A model generated the notes under the pieces. That model worked only from the letters and a program-made list of their open reading frames with translations, was not told where the DNA came from and made no database searches. A stretch of DNA of 64,000 nucleotides from Amycolatopsis sp. 195334CR (GTDB lineage Bacteria; Actinomycetota; Actinomycetes; Mycobacteriales; Pseudonocardiaceae), in NCBI RefSeq assembly GCF_017309385.1, contig NZ_JAFJMJ010000002.1, positions 1,550,001-1,614,000 of the forward strand. Reading direction: 5' to 3'. Of this stretch, positions 50,363-64,000 are shown in pieces. The translations under genes and the position numbers were made by a program. The stretch's first letter is position 1, and every line of letters begins with the position of its first letter.

Positions 50363-51525
50363 GGGCCGACCACCAGCGTCGCGGCCACCCGGTAGCCACC
50401 GTCCTCTGTGGACCCGGTGTGCAACCTGCCGTGGTACATCTCCACCCGCTGCGCCATTCCGGCCAGGCCGCGGCCCGACGACGGCAACGCGGGGGCGGGT
50501 GGGGCGGTGCCGCCGGAGTTGGTCACCTCGATCCGGATCTCGCGCCTCGGCTCATGCCCGCCGAAGTGGACGGTCACCCGGCCGTCCGCGTCGGCCGGGG
50601 CGTGCTTGATCATGTTGGTCAGCGCCTCCTGCACGATCCGGTAGGCCTGGAGCGCGGCGCTGGCGGGCAGGCCGCCGTCGTCGCCGGTGACCTCGATCTC
50701 GATCCGCCGCCGGTCGGTGGTCAGCTGCGCGACCAGGTCCCGCAACTCGGCCGTGGTCGGCTGCGGGGCGCGCGCGGCTTCACCGGCGTGCAGCACTTCG
50801 AGCAGCCGCCGGAGTTCGGCCAGCGCGCCGCGGCCGGTCTGGCTGATCGTGTCGAGCGTGCGGTCGACGGCACCGGGATCCTGGTGGCGCATCAGCTTCG
50901 CGCCCTCGGCGTTGAGCACGATCACGCTGACGCTGTGCGCCAGCACGTCGTGCAGTTCGCGGGCGATGTTCGCGCGTTCCTCGGCGACGGCGGCCCTGGC
51001 GAGCGCGTGCCGTTCGTTCTCGGCTTGAACGGCGCGCAACGCGACTTCGGCGTCGAGCCTGCGGCGGGAGCGCACGTACTCACCGAGTGCCCAGGCGGCC
51101 ACCTGCATGGTGAGCGCGGTGAGGATCTCCAGCGTCGGCCCGTTCGCCGAATCCCCGCCCCAGGTGGTTTCCCAGGCGACGCGCAGCACCGCGTTCACCG
51201 CGAACACCGCCGCGCCGAACCGGCGGTCGCCGTGGACGGCCAAGGTGTACAGCGCCACGGCGACGGCCACGTCGGTGCGGAGGCGGTCGTCGGCGAAACC
51301 GTCGTTCGTGTACTGGACCAGCGCGATCACCAGCACGGCGACCGCGGCGGCGCGCGGGTGCCGCCGCCGCAGCGCGAGCGCGCCGATCAACGCGGCGATC
51401 GGCAGCCACAGCAGCGCCACCGGCCAGCCGGGCGCCCGGCCGGGCGGGTAGCTGACGAGCAGCGCGTAGACGGGGAGGTCCAGCACCCACGGATGGGCGC
51501 GGAACCACAGGTTGAGCCGTTGCAC
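50359..51525 (-). CDS. DesK/NarL-type sensor histidine kinase
   Basis: 388 residues. N-terminal half holds about four to five membrane spans (VYALLVSYP, PVALLWLPIAALIGALAL, AVAVLVIALVQYTN, VAVAVALYTLAVHG). The HisKA_3 phosphorylation site is [20 protein letters not shown] (His in the middle), then the ATPase with RIVQEALTNMIKHAPADADG and GRGLAGMAQRVEMYHG. It pairs with the regulator at 49706. No extracellular domain, so it probably senses a membrane or lipid state. Confidence 0.92.
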   Translation of the reverse strand: MQRLNLWFRAHPWVLDLPVYALLVSYPPGRAPGWPVALLWLPIAALIGALALRRRHPRAAAVAVLVIALVQYTNDGFADDRLRTDVAVAVALYTLAVHGDRRFGAAVFAVNAVLRVAWETTWGGDSANGPTLEILTALTMQVAAWALGEYVRSRRRLDAEVALRAVQAENERHALARAAVAEERANIARELHDVLAHSVSVIVLNAEGAKLMRHQDPGAVDRTLDTISQTGRGALAELRRLLEVLHAGEAARAPQPTTAELRDLVAQLTTDRRRIEIEVTGDDGGLPASAALQAYRIVQEALTNMIKHAPADADGRVTVHFGGHEPRREIRIEVTNSGGTAPPAPALPSSGRGLAGMAQRVEMYHGRLHTGSTEDGGYRVAATLVVGP

Positions 51526-51656
51526 CGGACGAACCTAGCCCGGCGTCCGGTGCCGCCGCGTCCTCCCGCGGTACCCGGCGGGTCCACCCGGAGGCGGAGC
51601 GGACCGGTCGATCCGACGGATGTGCGGCCACGGCCGTCGCTCCTAGCGTCCGGGGT

Positions 51657-52271
51657 ATGTCGATCACCACTGAATTCCTCCGCCACCCGGTGCTGACCGG
51701 GGCGATCGCGCCGAGTTCGCGGCGGCTGGCCGCGGCGATGACCGCCGGGCTCGGCCTGGCGCACGCGCGCACCGTGGTCGAACTCGGCCCGGGCACGGGC
51801 GTGTTCACCGAGGCGGTGCTGCACCGGCTGCGGCCGGGGGCGCGGCTGGTCGCGGTCGAGCTGAACGAGCGGCTGGCCACCCCGCTGCGGGCGCGGTACG
51901 GCCGCGGCCCGGTGACCGTGGTGCGGGACTCGGCCGAGGCGCTGTCGTCCTATGTGGACGGACCGGTGGACGTGGTGGTCTCCGGCCTGCCCTGGGCGGC
52001 GATGGGCGGGGAGCGGCAGGACCGCATCCTCGACCAGATCACCGCGGTGCTCGCGCCGGAAGGCCGGTTCACCACCTTCGCCTACGGGCACACCGCGTGG
52101 ACCCCGCCCGCGCGCCGGTTCGCCGCGTCGCTGCGGGAGCGGTTCGCGGTGGTGACCCGGGGGCCGCTGGTCTGGCCGAACCTGCCACCCGCCTTCGTGT
52201 ACCGGGCGGCGCTGCCGCTGGTGGCCGCCGGGGAGGTCCGGGGTGGACAGCCTGCTGCGGCCGCTTCTTGA
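51657..52271 (+). CDS. SAM-dependent methyltransferase (phospholipid N-methyltransferase-like)
   Basis: 204 residues. The SAM-binding motif I is TVVELGPGTGVFTEAVLHRL, motif II/III regions are LVAVELNERLATPL and DVVVSGLPWAAM. The start resembles PmtA/RrmJ-like small methyltransferases (FLRHPVLTGAIAPSSRRLAA). A phospholipid N-methyltransferase is the best family guess. TAGCGT 8 nt before the ATG suggests a leaderless transcript. The downstream DedA gene overlaps its end by 29 bp, so the two are translationally coupled. Confidence 0.82.
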   Translation: MSITTEFLRHPVLTGAIAPSSRRLAAAMTAGLGLAHARTVVELGPGTGVFTEAVLHRLRPGARLVAVELNERLATPLRARYGRGPVTVVRDSAEALSSYVDGPVDVVVSGLPWAAMGGERQDRILDQITAVLAPEGRFTTFAYGHTAWTPPARRFAASLRERFAVVTRGPLVWPNLPPAFVYRAALPLVAAGEVRGGQPAAAAS

Positions 52272-52734
52272 CCTGCCGCCACCGCTGGTCTACCTGGCGT
52301 GCGGGCTGTTGGTCGCGCTGGAGACCGCGGTGCTGCCCGGGGCGGTGCTGCCGACGCTGTCGGCGTTGCTGCTGATGGGCGGGCTCGCCGCGCACGGGGT
52401 GCTCGACCTGCCGCTCGCGCTGGCGGTGGCGGTGCTCGCCGCGGTGGCCGGGGACCAGCTGGCCTACCTGGAGGGCAGGCGGTGGGGACCGCGGCTGCGG
52501 GCGCGCGTGGGTCCCGCCCGCTGGGCGAAGGCGGAGGCGTTCGTGGCGCGGTACGGGGTGCCGGGCGTGATCGCCGGGCGGTGCCTGGCCGGGGTGCTGA
52601 CGTTGGGCCCGCGCGTGGCGGGCTCGGCGGCGATGCCGCACCGGCGGTTCACCGCGGGGAGCGCCTGCGCGGCCGTGCTCTGGGCGGGCGCGGAACTGCT
52701 GGCCGGGCACGCCGGCGCGGCCGCGTTCGGCTGA
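52243..52734 (+). CDS. DedA-family membrane protein, short form
   Basis: 163 residues, about 40 shorter than usual DedA proteins. It keeps the ALETAVLPGAVLPTL-SALLLMGGLA segment, the GDQLAYLEGRRWGPRLRAR loop with the acidic and Arg residues, and GVIAGRCLAGVLTLGPRVAG. DedA proteins scramble or flip undecaprenyl phosphate and affect membrane potential. Coupled to the methyltransferase, which supports a lipid role. GTG 52243; the C-terminal helices look shortened. Confidence 0.82.
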   Translation: MDSLLRPLLDLPPPLVYLACGLLVALETAVLPGAVLPTLSALLLMGGLAAHGVLDLPLALAVAVLAAVAGDQLAYLEGRRWGPRLRARVGPARWAKAEAFVARYGVPGVIAGRCLAGVLTLGPRVAGSAAMPHRRFTAGSACAAVLWAGAELLAGHAGAAAFG

Positions 52735-52852
52735 CCGGGCCGCGCTGACCTGGACTTTCGATGGGCCGTGCGTGGACCGGAAGTGATCCGCAGGTGCGGG
52801 CGGGCAGCGTGGGGACCAGCACAGCCGATCGACGGACAAGGACAGGAAACCC

Positions 52853-53725
52853 ATGACGAACAACCCCACCCCGGTCACCTTCATCGGCCTCGGCCCGATG
52901 GGCCAGGCCATGGTGCGCTCCCTGCTCGCCGGCGGCCACCCGGTGACCGTGTGGAACCGGACCGCGAGCCGCGCCGACGGTGTGGTCGGCGACGGGGCGA
53001 AACTGGCCGAGAGCGCGGCGGCCGCGATCGCCGAGAACGAGCTGGTCATCCTCAGCCTCACCGATTACCAGGCCATGTACGACATCCTCGGCCCGGCGAG
53101 CGACGCGCTGAAGGGCCGCGTCGTGGTCAACCTCAGCTCGGACACCCCGAGCCGCACCCGCGAGGCGGCCGGATGGCTCGCCGAGCGCGGTGCGGAGCTC
53201 ATCGCCGGCGGCGTGATGGTGCCCGCCGAATGGGTCGGGCAGGAGGGCTCGTACGTCTTCTACAGCGGCCCGGAGGCGTCGTTCGAGCGGTTCCGCGAGC
53301 CGCTCGCGCTGATCGGCCGCACCGACTACCTCGGCGAGGACCACGCGCTGGCCCAGCTGTTCTACCAGGCCCAGCTGGACATCTTCCTTACCTCGCTGTC
53401 GGCCTACCTGCACGCGAACGCGCTGCTGGAGGCGCACGGGGTGTCGGCCGAGAAGTTCTGGCCCTACGCCGAGAGCAACTTCAACACCATCGCGCCGATG
53501 ATGGTCGAGGCGCCGAAGCAGCTCGACACCGGTGACTACCCGGGCGACCAGGCCAACGCGAAGATGATGGGCGCCACCGCCGACCACATCGTGCAGGCCA
53601 GCTACGAGGCCGGGATCGACACCGGGCTGCCGAGGGCGGTCAAGGACCAGTACGACCGGGCCATCGCGGCCGGCGACGGCGGCAAGAGCTGGACCAGCCT
53701 GTTCGAGCAGCTCCGCCGCCGCTGA
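52853..53725 (+). CDS. Imine reductase-like NADPH oxidoreductase
   Basis: 290 residues. Rossmann motif FIGLGPMGQAMVRSLLAGGH and the cofactor phosphate site NRTASRADG, the imine-reductase fingerprints VVNLSSDTPSRTREAAGWLA and LFYQAQLDIFLTSLSAYLHA. The helical C-terminal domain forms the dimer active site. Such enzymes reduce cyclic imines, and natural substrates are rarely known. The gene has GGAAA upstream; it starts 118 bp after the DedA gene. Confidence 0.88.
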   Translation: MTNNPTPVTFIGLGPMGQAMVRSLLAGGHPVTVWNRTASRADGVVGDGAKLAESAAAAIAENELVILSLTDYQAMYDILGPASDALKGRVVVNLSSDTPSRTREAAGWLAERGAELIAGGVMVPAEWVGQEGSYVFYSGPEASFERFREPLALIGRTDYLGEDHALAQLFYQAQLDIFLTSLSAYLHANALLEAHGVSAEKFWPYAESNFNTIAPMMVEAPKQLDTGDYPGDQANAKMMGATADHIVQASYEAGIDTGLPRAVKDQYDRAIAAGDGGKSWTSLFEQLRRR

Positions 53726-53745
53726 GGATCCGGGATACTGGCGGC

Positions 53746-54243
53746 ATGACCGAACGGAAGCCGCCGGGGGTCGACTTCGAAAGCTGGGTGGACCGCCAGA
53801 TCAGGGTCGCGCAGGCGCGCGGCGAGTTCGACGACCTCCCCGGCCAGGGGAAGCCGCTGCCCGGGCTGCGCGGACCCCGCGACGAGCACTGGTGGCTGAA
53901 GGACTACCTGCGCCGCGAGGGCGTGTCGGCCGGGGCGCTGCTGCCGGAGTCGCTCCTGCTCCGCAAGGAACTGGAGCGGCTCCCGGAGGTGGTGCGCGAA
54001 CTGCGGACCGAGGCGGAGGTGCGTGAGCACGTGCGCGTCCTCAACCGCCGGATCGCCGAGTGGATGCGGATGCCGACCGGGCCGGCGGTCCCGGTCGGCA
54101 TGGCCGACGCCGACGAGGTCGTCGAGACCTGGCGGGCCGCCAGGGTGGTGCCCGCGCCGCCCGAACCCGAGCCCGATCCCGGGCCGGAGCCGCGGCGGGC
54201 GTCGTGGTTCAGCAGGTTACGTCGACGTCGGCACCGGACTTGA
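53746..54243 (+). CDS. DUF1992 (DnaJ-C28-like) protein
   Basis: 165 residues. Hallmark opening DFESWVDRQIRVAQARGEFD-DLPGQGKPLP, then WWLKDYLRREGVSAGALLPE. The second half is charged and ends Pro/Glu-rich plus basic. Function not known; eukaryotic relatives sit next to J-domains in Golgi proteins. It overlaps the convergent peptidase gene by 35 bp. GATACT 10 nt before the ATG suggests leaderless initiation. Confidence 0.85.
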   Translation: MTERKPPGVDFESWVDRQIRVAQARGEFDDLPGQGKPLPGLRGPRDEHWWLKDYLRREGVSAGALLPESLLLRKELERLPEVVRELRTEAEVREHVRVLNRRIAEWMRMPTGPAVPVGMADADEVVETWRAARVVPAPPEPEPDPGPEPRRASWFSRLRRRRHRT

Positions 54244-54859
54244 ACGACACGTGCACGTGGTCGTAGTGGTTCGCGGTGTCGCCACCGCGGTCCTCCATCG
54301 CCGACCAGCCGCTGCCGTCGTTGTACCGCTGCCGCCAGATCACGTAGGTGATGCCGAAGTCCTTCTGGTTCTCCAGCAGGTAGGCGGCGATCTCGTTGCC
54401 CTGCGCGGTGCCCACCATGAAGTCCAGCGCGAGGCCGGCCGGGTGGTCGCTGGCACCGGACCGCCCGGCGGCGCCGCCGATGTCGTCGACGCCGAACTTG
54501 GCCTTGATGTGGTTGCCGACCTGGGCCACGTGGGGCTTGGTGCCGGCCAGGCTGGTGCCGCACTTCTCGGGTTCGGGGGTCTTCTCCGAGGTGGTGGTCG
54601 GCGGCGGGGTGGTGGTCGTGGTCGACGAGGTCGGGGGAGTCGTCGTGGTGACCGGTGGCGGCGGGGTGGTGCTCAGCGCGGGGGCGGGGAGCGCGGGCGG
54701 CGGCGGTGGGGCCTGCATGGCCAGGGCGACCCCGTTCTCCGGGGCTTCCCACGGCCCGCCGATGAGCCACACGGGCACCACCAGCGCGGCGGCCACGCCC
54801 GCGCCGAGCCCGGCGGGGGCCTTCCACGACGCGACCTTCTTGCGATGTCTTCCGGACAT
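54209..54859 (-). CDS. Secreted M15-like (ARB-07466 type) peptidase domain protein
   Basis: 216 residues. One membrane or signal span near 15-35 (PAGLGAGVAAALVVPVWLIG), then a Thr/Pro-rich linker (TTTTPPTSSTTTTTPPPTTT). The C-terminal domain, from about 100, has SDHPAGLALDFMVG and HYDHVHVSFKSG, the H...D...HxH zinc-site pattern of M15/VanY-like peptidases that trim peptidoglycan. ATG 54859. A 264-bp gap with no gene separates it from dinB. Confidence 0.8.
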   Translation of the reverse strand: MSGRHRKKVASWKAPAGLGAGVAAALVVPVWLIGGPWEAPENGVALAMQAPPPPPALPAPALSTTPPPPVTTTTPPTSSTTTTTPPPTTTSEKTPEPEKCGTSLAGTKPHVAQVGNHIKAKFGVDDIGGAAGRSGASDHPAGLALDFMVGTAQGNEIAAYLLENQKDFGITYVIWRQRYNDGSGWSAMEDRGGDTANHYDHVHVSFKSGADVDVTC

Positions 54860-55110
54860 TTCTGCTGCTCACTCACTGGTTCGGGGGTACCGGTGGGTAG
54901 CTCTTCGCCAGAGCCGACGGCCACATTACGAAACGGCAACGGCAGAGTCACGCCGGAGTGTCGAGCGCCACAAATCGGTCAAGCAACCCTTTCGTGCTGT
55001 ATACGTATGCGCACGTCCAGCGGTTTTCCGTGACGTACCGGCAACTCTCCGCAATCGCGACACGAATCGAACAGGTGAGCGATTGTGGTCGATTTCGGCC
55101 GGTCCGGATG

Positions 55111-55124
55111 CGAACATGTGTTCG
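55111..55124 (+). promoter_or_regulatory. LexA/SOS box at the dinB start
   Basis: CGAACATGTGTTCG matches the Gram-positive LexA box GAAC-N4-GTTC perfectly, with extra C/G flanks. It lies at the likely start of dinB. LexA repression of dinB under SOS control is the natural reading. Confidence 0.65.
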
Positions 55125-56314
55125 TGCGAACCGAGGCCACGATTCTCCACGCCGACCTGGACGCGTTCTACGCCTCCGTCGAGCAGCGCGACGACGCGAG
55201 CCTGCGCGGGCGGCCGGTGATCGTCGGCGGGGGAGTGGTGCTGGCGGCCAGTTACGAGGCGAAGGCACGCGGCGTGCGCACCGCGATGGGCGGCTGGCAG
55301 GCGCGGGCGCTCTGCCCGGACGCGATCGTGGTGCCGCCGCGGATGAAGGCCTATTCGGCGGCCAGCAAGGCGGTGTTCGCGGTCTTCCGTGACACCACGC
55401 CACTGGTCGAGGGCATCTCCATCGACGAGGCGTTCCTCGACGTGGCGGGGCTGAAGCGGCTGCGCGGCGACCCGGCGGGCATCGCGGTGAAGCTGCGGGA
55501 GGACGTGCTGCGCGAGGTCGGCCTGCCGATCACCGTCGGCGTGGCGCGGACCAAGTTCCTGGCCAAGGTGGCCAGCGCGGTGGCCAAACCGGACGGGCTG
55601 CTGGTGGTGCCGCCCGACGGCGAGCTGGATTTCCTGCACCCGCTGCCGGTCGAGCGGCTCTGGGGCGTCGGCCGGGTGACCGCCGAGCGGCTGCACTCGC
55701 GCGGCATCACCACCGTCGCGCAGGTGGCCGAGCTGCCGGAGGCGCGGCTGGTGTCCATGCTGGGCCGGGCGTCGGGGCACCACCTGCACGCGCTGGCGCA
55801 CAACCGCGACCCGCGCCCGGTGCGGGTCGGCAAGCGGCGCGGGTCGATCGGCTCGCAGCGCGCGCTCGGACGGCGCCCGCGCACCGCCGAGGACCTCGAC
55901 GCGATCCTGCTGGGCATCGTCGACCGGCTCGGCAGGCGGCTGCGCGCGGCGCACCGCGTGTGCCGGACGGTGGTGCTGCGCCTGCGGTTCGCCGACAGCT
56001 CCCGCGCCACCCGCTCGCACACGCTGCCCGAGTCCACCGCCAGCACCCAGGTGGTGCTGACGGTCGGCCGCGACCTGCTGGCGGCCGCCATGCCGATCAT
56101 CGAAAAGCAGGGCATCACCCTGCTCGGGCTCACCCTGTCCAACCTGGACGACGAGAACGCGATCCAGCTGACGCTGCCGTTCGGCCAGGCGCCGGCGGGT
56201 TCGCTGGACGCCACCCTGGACGACCTGCGCACCCGCTACGGCGCCACGGCGGTGACCCGCGCGGTCCTGCTCGGCCAGGACCAGGGCATCCAGGTCCCCC
56301 TGCTCCCGGACTGA
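55124..56314 (+). CDS. dinB: DNA polymerase IV (Y family)
   Basis: About 396 residues. HADLDAFYASVEQRDD and SIDEAFLDVAGLKR carry the catalytic Asp and Asp-Glu; the little finger follows after about 250. A beta-clamp-type motif QLTLPF lies near the C-terminus. Translesion polymerase. I placed the start at the GTG at 55124 because it follows the LexA box and gives MRTEATILHADLD; GTG 55118 or 55085 (better RBS AGGTGA) are possible. Adjacent genes have no repair role. Confidence 0.88.
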   Translation: MRTEATILHADLDAFYASVEQRDDASLRGRPVIVGGGVVLAASYEAKARGVRTAMGGWQARALCPDAIVVPPRMKAYSAASKAVFAVFRDTTPLVEGISIDEAFLDVAGLKRLRGDPAGIAVKLREDVLREVGLPITVGVARTKFLAKVASAVAKPDGLLVVPPDGELDFLHPLPVERLWGVGRVTAERLHSRGITTVAQVAELPEARLVSMLGRASGHHLHALAHNRDPRPVRVGKRRGSIGSQRALGRRPRTAEDLDAILLGIVDRLGRRLRAAHRVCRTVVLRLRFADSSRATRSHTLPESTASTQVVLTVGRDLLAAAMPIIEKQGITLLGLTLSNLDDENAIQLTLPFGQAPAGSLDATLDDLRTRYGATAVTRAVLLGQDQGIQVPLLPD

Positions 56315-56361
56315 ACCGGACTGGGCCCGGGCACTGGCGGCGGGCCGTAGGCTGGACGGTT

Positions 56362-57570
56362 ATGGCGGGGTCGCGCTGGGGCGAGTGGTGGCGGTGGACC
56401 CGCTACACCCTGTTCACCGGGAACGCGCCGCAGGTGGCGGTGACGCGGTCGCCCGCGTTGCGCCGGTTGCGCGTGGTGGCCTACTGCGGCATCGGGTTCT
56501 GGGGCGGGTTCGTCGCCCTGCTGACCGCGCCGGGGACGATGCGGGGAACGCCGCTCGCCGTGGCGCTCGCGGTCGTGGTGGTGGTGCCCGCGGTCCTCGC
56601 GCTCCGCTCCCCGCTGTGGGCGTGGCGGCTCGCGCTGGTGCTGATCGTGCTCAGCCCGCTGGTGTACCCGGGTTCGGCGCGGCAGTGGGGCTGGGCGTGG
56701 TCACCGGGGCTCGCGCTGGTCACCGCGCTCGTGCTCTACGTGGTGGCCGAGAGCCACACCCAGGGCGTGGTGGCCAGGGTCGCCGTGGTCACCGGGGCGG
56801 TGCTGCCGCTGCACGTGGGCGACTGGCGCGACTGGCTGATGCTGCTCGCGATGACGATCGTGCTGCTGGTGCTGGGCAACACCGTGCGCCAGCGGCGGAT
56901 CGCCGAGGACCAGCGGGCCGCCGCGGCGACCAGGAGCGCGGTGTTCGCCGAACGCGCCAGGATCGCGCGCGAACTGCACGACGTGGTGGCGCACCACATG
57001 TCCGTGCTCACCCTGCGCACCGACTCCGCGCGCTTCCGGTTCCCCGACCTGCCCGCCGACGTGCGGGCCGAATTCGCCGAACTCAGCGAGACCGCGCGCG
57101 AGGGCATGGTCGAGATGCGCCGCCTGCTCGGCGTGCTGCGGACCGAGAGCACAGGGGAACCGGCCGAGCCCCAGCCCGGCGCGGCCCGGATCGGCGAGCT
57201 GGCCGACCGGGTCCGCGCCCTCGGCATGGACTGCGAGGTCGACCTGCGCGGCGACTTCGACGAGGTGCCCGCCGGCGTGGCGCTGTCGGTGTACCGGATC
57301 GTGCAGGAGGCGCTGAGCAACGCCGCCCGCCACGCCACCGGCAGCCGGGTCGCGGTCGAGCTGATGGTGGACGAGGTCTCGGTGCAGGCCGTGGTGCGCA
57401 ACACCGCGGGCGCCGCGCCCGCCGAGCGCGGCGGTCCGGGGCACGGCCTGCTCGGCATGCGTGAGAGGGTCGCGATGCTGGGCGGCACCCTGGAAGCGGG
57501 CGCGACCGCCGACGGCGGGTTCCGGGTGGCCGCGTGGCTCCCGGTGGCGGAGCGGGAGGAACACGGGTGA
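56362..57570 (+). CDS. DesK/NarL-type sensor histidine kinase
   Basis: 402 residues. About five to six membrane spans in the first 160 residues ([46 protein letters not shown]). The HisKA_3 site [20 protein letters not shown] and the ATPase [34 protein letters not shown] are intact. It overlaps the regulator gene by 4 bp. Signal unknown. Confidence 0.92.
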   Translation: MAGSRWGEWWRWTRYTLFTGNAPQVAVTRSPALRRLRVVAYCGIGFWGGFVALLTAPGTMRGTPLAVALAVVVVVPAVLALRSPLWAWRLALVLIVLSPLVYPGSARQWGWAWSPGLALVTALVLYVVAESHTQGVVARVAVVTGAVLPLHVGDWRDWLMLLAMTIVLLVLGNTVRQRRIAEDQRAAAATRSAVFAERARIARELHDVVAHHMSVLTLRTDSARFRFPDLPADVRAEFAELSETAREGMVEMRRLLGVLRTESTGEPAEPQPGAARIGELADRVRALGMDCEVDLRGDFDEVPAGVALSVYRIVQEALSNAARHATGSRVAVELMVDEVSVQAVVRNTAGAAPAERGGPGHGLLGMRERVAMLGGTLEAGATADGGFRVAAWLPVAEREEHG

Positions 57571-58220
57571 TCACCGTGGTCGTGGCCGACGACCAGACGA
57601 TGGTCCGGCAGAGCTTCCGGGCGGCGCTCGACGCCCAGGACGACGTGCGCGTGCTCGGCGAGGCTGCCGACGGCGCGGCCGCGGTGGCGTGCTGCGCCGA
57701 ACTGCGGCCGGACGTGGTGCTGATGGACGTGCGCATGCCGGAGCTGGACGGGCTGGAGGCGACCCGCCGCATCCTGGCCGATCCCGCCCAGCCCGCGCGC
57801 GTGCTGATGCTGACCACCTTCGACATCGACGAGTACGTCTACGGCGCGCTGCGCGCGGGCGCCAGCGGGTTCCTGCTCAAGGACGCGCCGCTGGACGACC
57901 TGGTCACCGCGGTGCGGGTGGTCGCCGCGGGCAACGCGCTGTTCGCCCCGTCGGTGACCCGGCGGCTGGTGCGGGAGTTCGCCGCGCGCGGCCCGGCACT
58001 CGACGCCGGGACCCGCGTCGGCGAGCTGACCGAGCGCGAGACCGAGGTGCTCCGGCTGGTCGCGAAAGGACTGTCCAATGTGGAGATCGCTGCCACGCTG
58101 GTGATCGCCGAGCAGACGGCGAAGACCCATGTCAGCCGGGTGTTCGCCAAGCTCGGCGTACGGGACCGCGCGCAGGCGGTGATCGCCGCCTACGAGGCGG
58201 GCGTGGTGATACCCGGGTAG
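57567..58220 (+). CDS. NarL/LuxR-type response regulator
   Basis: 217 residues. Receiver Asp in [14 protein letters not shown], Lys in LKDAPLDDL; Lux[24 protein letters not shown] then [18 protein letters not shown]. The GTG at 57567 overlaps the kinase stop (GTGA). It is the cognate partner of the 56362 kinase and a paralogue of the regulator at 49706. Confidence 0.93.
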   Translation: MITVVVADDQTMVRQSFRAALDAQDDVRVLGEAADGAAAVACCAELRPDVVLMDVRMPELDGLEATRRILADPAQPARVLMLTTFDIDEYVYGALRAGASGFLLKDAPLDDLVTAVRVVAAGNALFAPSVTRRLVREFAARGPALDAGTRVGELTERETEVLRLVAKGLSNVEIAATLVIAEQTAKTHVSRVFAKLGVRDRAQAVIAAYEAGVVIPG

Positions 58221-58313
58221 TACGCGAGCGGAGCGGGCGTACCGGGGGAGTACGGCCGAAACCGCTCCCCGGCCGGACGATCCGCGGGCCCCGCTGCGGC
58301 ATCGTCGACTCCC

Positions 58314-59334
58314 GTGAAAGCACTGATCACCGCGGTTTCGGTGGTGCTGGGGGCGACCGGGCTGCTCTGGTGGGGGCTCGGCCTGCCGCTGGGCGTCGAC
58401 ACCGCGGTCTACCGCGCGGGCGGCTGGGCGGTGGTGCACGGGCAGCCGCTGTACGAGCACCTGCGCGCGCTGCCGGACTGGACCCCCGACCTGCCGTTCA
58501 CCTACCCGCCCTTCGCGGCGCTGCTGTTCGCGCCGTTCGCCCTGCTGCCCGCCCAGTGGTGCTGGTCGCTGCTCGCCGCGGCCGCGGCACCCGCGCTGCT
58601 GGTCACCGTGCGCGCGTTCACCGACGACCGGCGCTGGTGGCTGGTGCTCGGCGGGTTCGCGCTGTACCCGGTGTGGCAGGGCGTCGGGCTGGGCCAGGTG
58701 AACCTGGTGCTGATGGCGATGGTGGCCGCGGACGTGCTGGTGCTGAAGGAATCCCGGTACCGCGGCCTGCTGGTCGGGGTGGCCGCGGCGATCAAGCTGG
58801 TGCCGCTGATCTTCATCGGGCACCTGCTGCTCACCGGCCGCCGGGCCGACGCGCTGCGGGCCACCGGCGCGTTCGCGGCCGCCACCGGGCTCGGCTTCCT
58901 CGTGCTGCCCGGTGATTCCGCGCGGTACTGGACCTCGGCGATCTTCAACGACCACTTCGCCCAGATGAAGGGCTGGATCGGGAACCAGTCGTGGCAGGGA
59001 TTCGTCACCAGGACCGCGCCGGAGGACTGGCGGTTCACGCTGATCGCCGGGTTCAGCGCGCTGGCCGTGGTGGCCACCGCGCTGGTGGTCCGGCGCCTGC
59101 ACCTGACCGGCGACGCGCGCGGCGCCCTGCTCGCCACGGCCGGCTGCGCGCTGCTGGTGAGCCCGATTTCCTGGACGCACCACTGGGTCTGGCTCGTCCC
59201 GCTGCTGGTCCACCGGCCCGCGCTGCGGTGGCTCGCGCCGGTGTTCGCGTTGCCGGTCGTGGTCACCGGCAACGCCTACCTGTTCACCGCGGTGGTCCTG
59301 CTCGGGGCCCAGCTGCGGGCCCCGAGCAGACCGC

Positions 59335-59360
<26 letters not shown>
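58314..59360 (+). CDS. GT87 (DUF2029) membrane glycosyltransferase
   Basis: 348 residues, about nine to ten membrane spans. The first extracytoplasmic loop keeps the GT-C acidic site, with [11 protein letters not shown] after the first span, and [20 protein letters not shown]. This family includes polyprenyl-phosphate-mannose-dependent mannosyltransferases that build lipomannan and related glycans in actinobacteria. Lipid-linked sugar donor is likely. GTG 58314. Overlaps the convergent carboxylase gene by 26 bp. Confidence 0.85.

Positions 59361-64000
<4,640 letters not shown>

Noticed and set aside
54860-55110. Possible ydaO-type (c-di-AMP) riboswitch upstream of the secreted peptidase
   Set aside because: The conserved GACAGCTAACCC-type segment and the paired stems are not recognisable on the minus strand.

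Overview
The window is high-GC actinobacterial DNA. GTG and TTG starts are common, as are ATGA stop/start overlaps. It carries SARP, ECF-sigma and TetR regulators, streptogrisin-type proteases and a single-chain acyl-CoA carboxylase. This fits a Pseudonocardiaceae genome, and Amycolatopsis is my best guess (inference only). I see no rRNA, tRNA, CRISPR array, insertion sequence or prophage. It reads as ordinary chromosome rich in regulators and secreted proteins.

Left part (1-13 kb): an ECF sigma factor with a zinc-ribbon-like N-terminus, a small membrane protein, a Nudix hydrolase, and a SARP-NB-ARC-TPR regulator divergent from a small secreted protein. Their shared promoter region holds three direct repeats at an 11-bp period. 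Next come a TetR gene and a five-gene LivFGHMK-type ABC importer operon with a palindrome at its promoter. A P450/ferredoxin pair faces its own TetR gene across a 20-bp palindrome.

13-19 kb is the most interesting stretch. It is a co-directional minus-strand set: a SEFIR-NB-ARC-TPR protein (an NLR-like STAND ATPase), a 49-residue exported micropeptide not annotated as a long ORF, an 11-bp perfect hairpin, and an XRE-NB-ARC-TPR protein.

19-34 kb: a PLC-type phosphoesterase without a signal peptide, a secreted protein, an L,D-transpeptidase lipoprotein, a GntR/YtrA-type regulator with its ABC exporter, two APH-fold kinases, a Cys-rich pentapeptide-repeat protein, and a TetR/MpaB-like/acyl-CoA dehydrogenase group with an Mce-like secreted helical protein. 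A TetR gene with a DUF1348 target behind a palindrome, a PspC protein and an NDH-2-like flavoprotein follow.

34-50 kb: two FHA paralogues, two S1 protease paralogues, a secreted amidase, LysR and MFS genes, an ECF41-type sigma factor, a HisRS-like protein, a decayed Ser/Thr kinase, a haloacetate-dehalogenase-like hydrolase, a DUF742 protein, and a PheRS-like protein behind a possible leader-peptide attenuator.

50-64 kb: two NarL/DesK-type two-component systems, a methyltransferase/DedA pair, an imine reductase, a DUF1992 protein, an M15-like secreted peptidase, dinB with a LexA box, a GT87 glycosyltransferase, and the carboxylase cut by the right edge.

Three intergenic palindromes (about 28.07, 39.76 and 44.40 kb) have different arms but the same design: long perfect arms around a 13-nt loop of form nGCG-N5-CGCn. 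They look like one family of structured elements or terminators.
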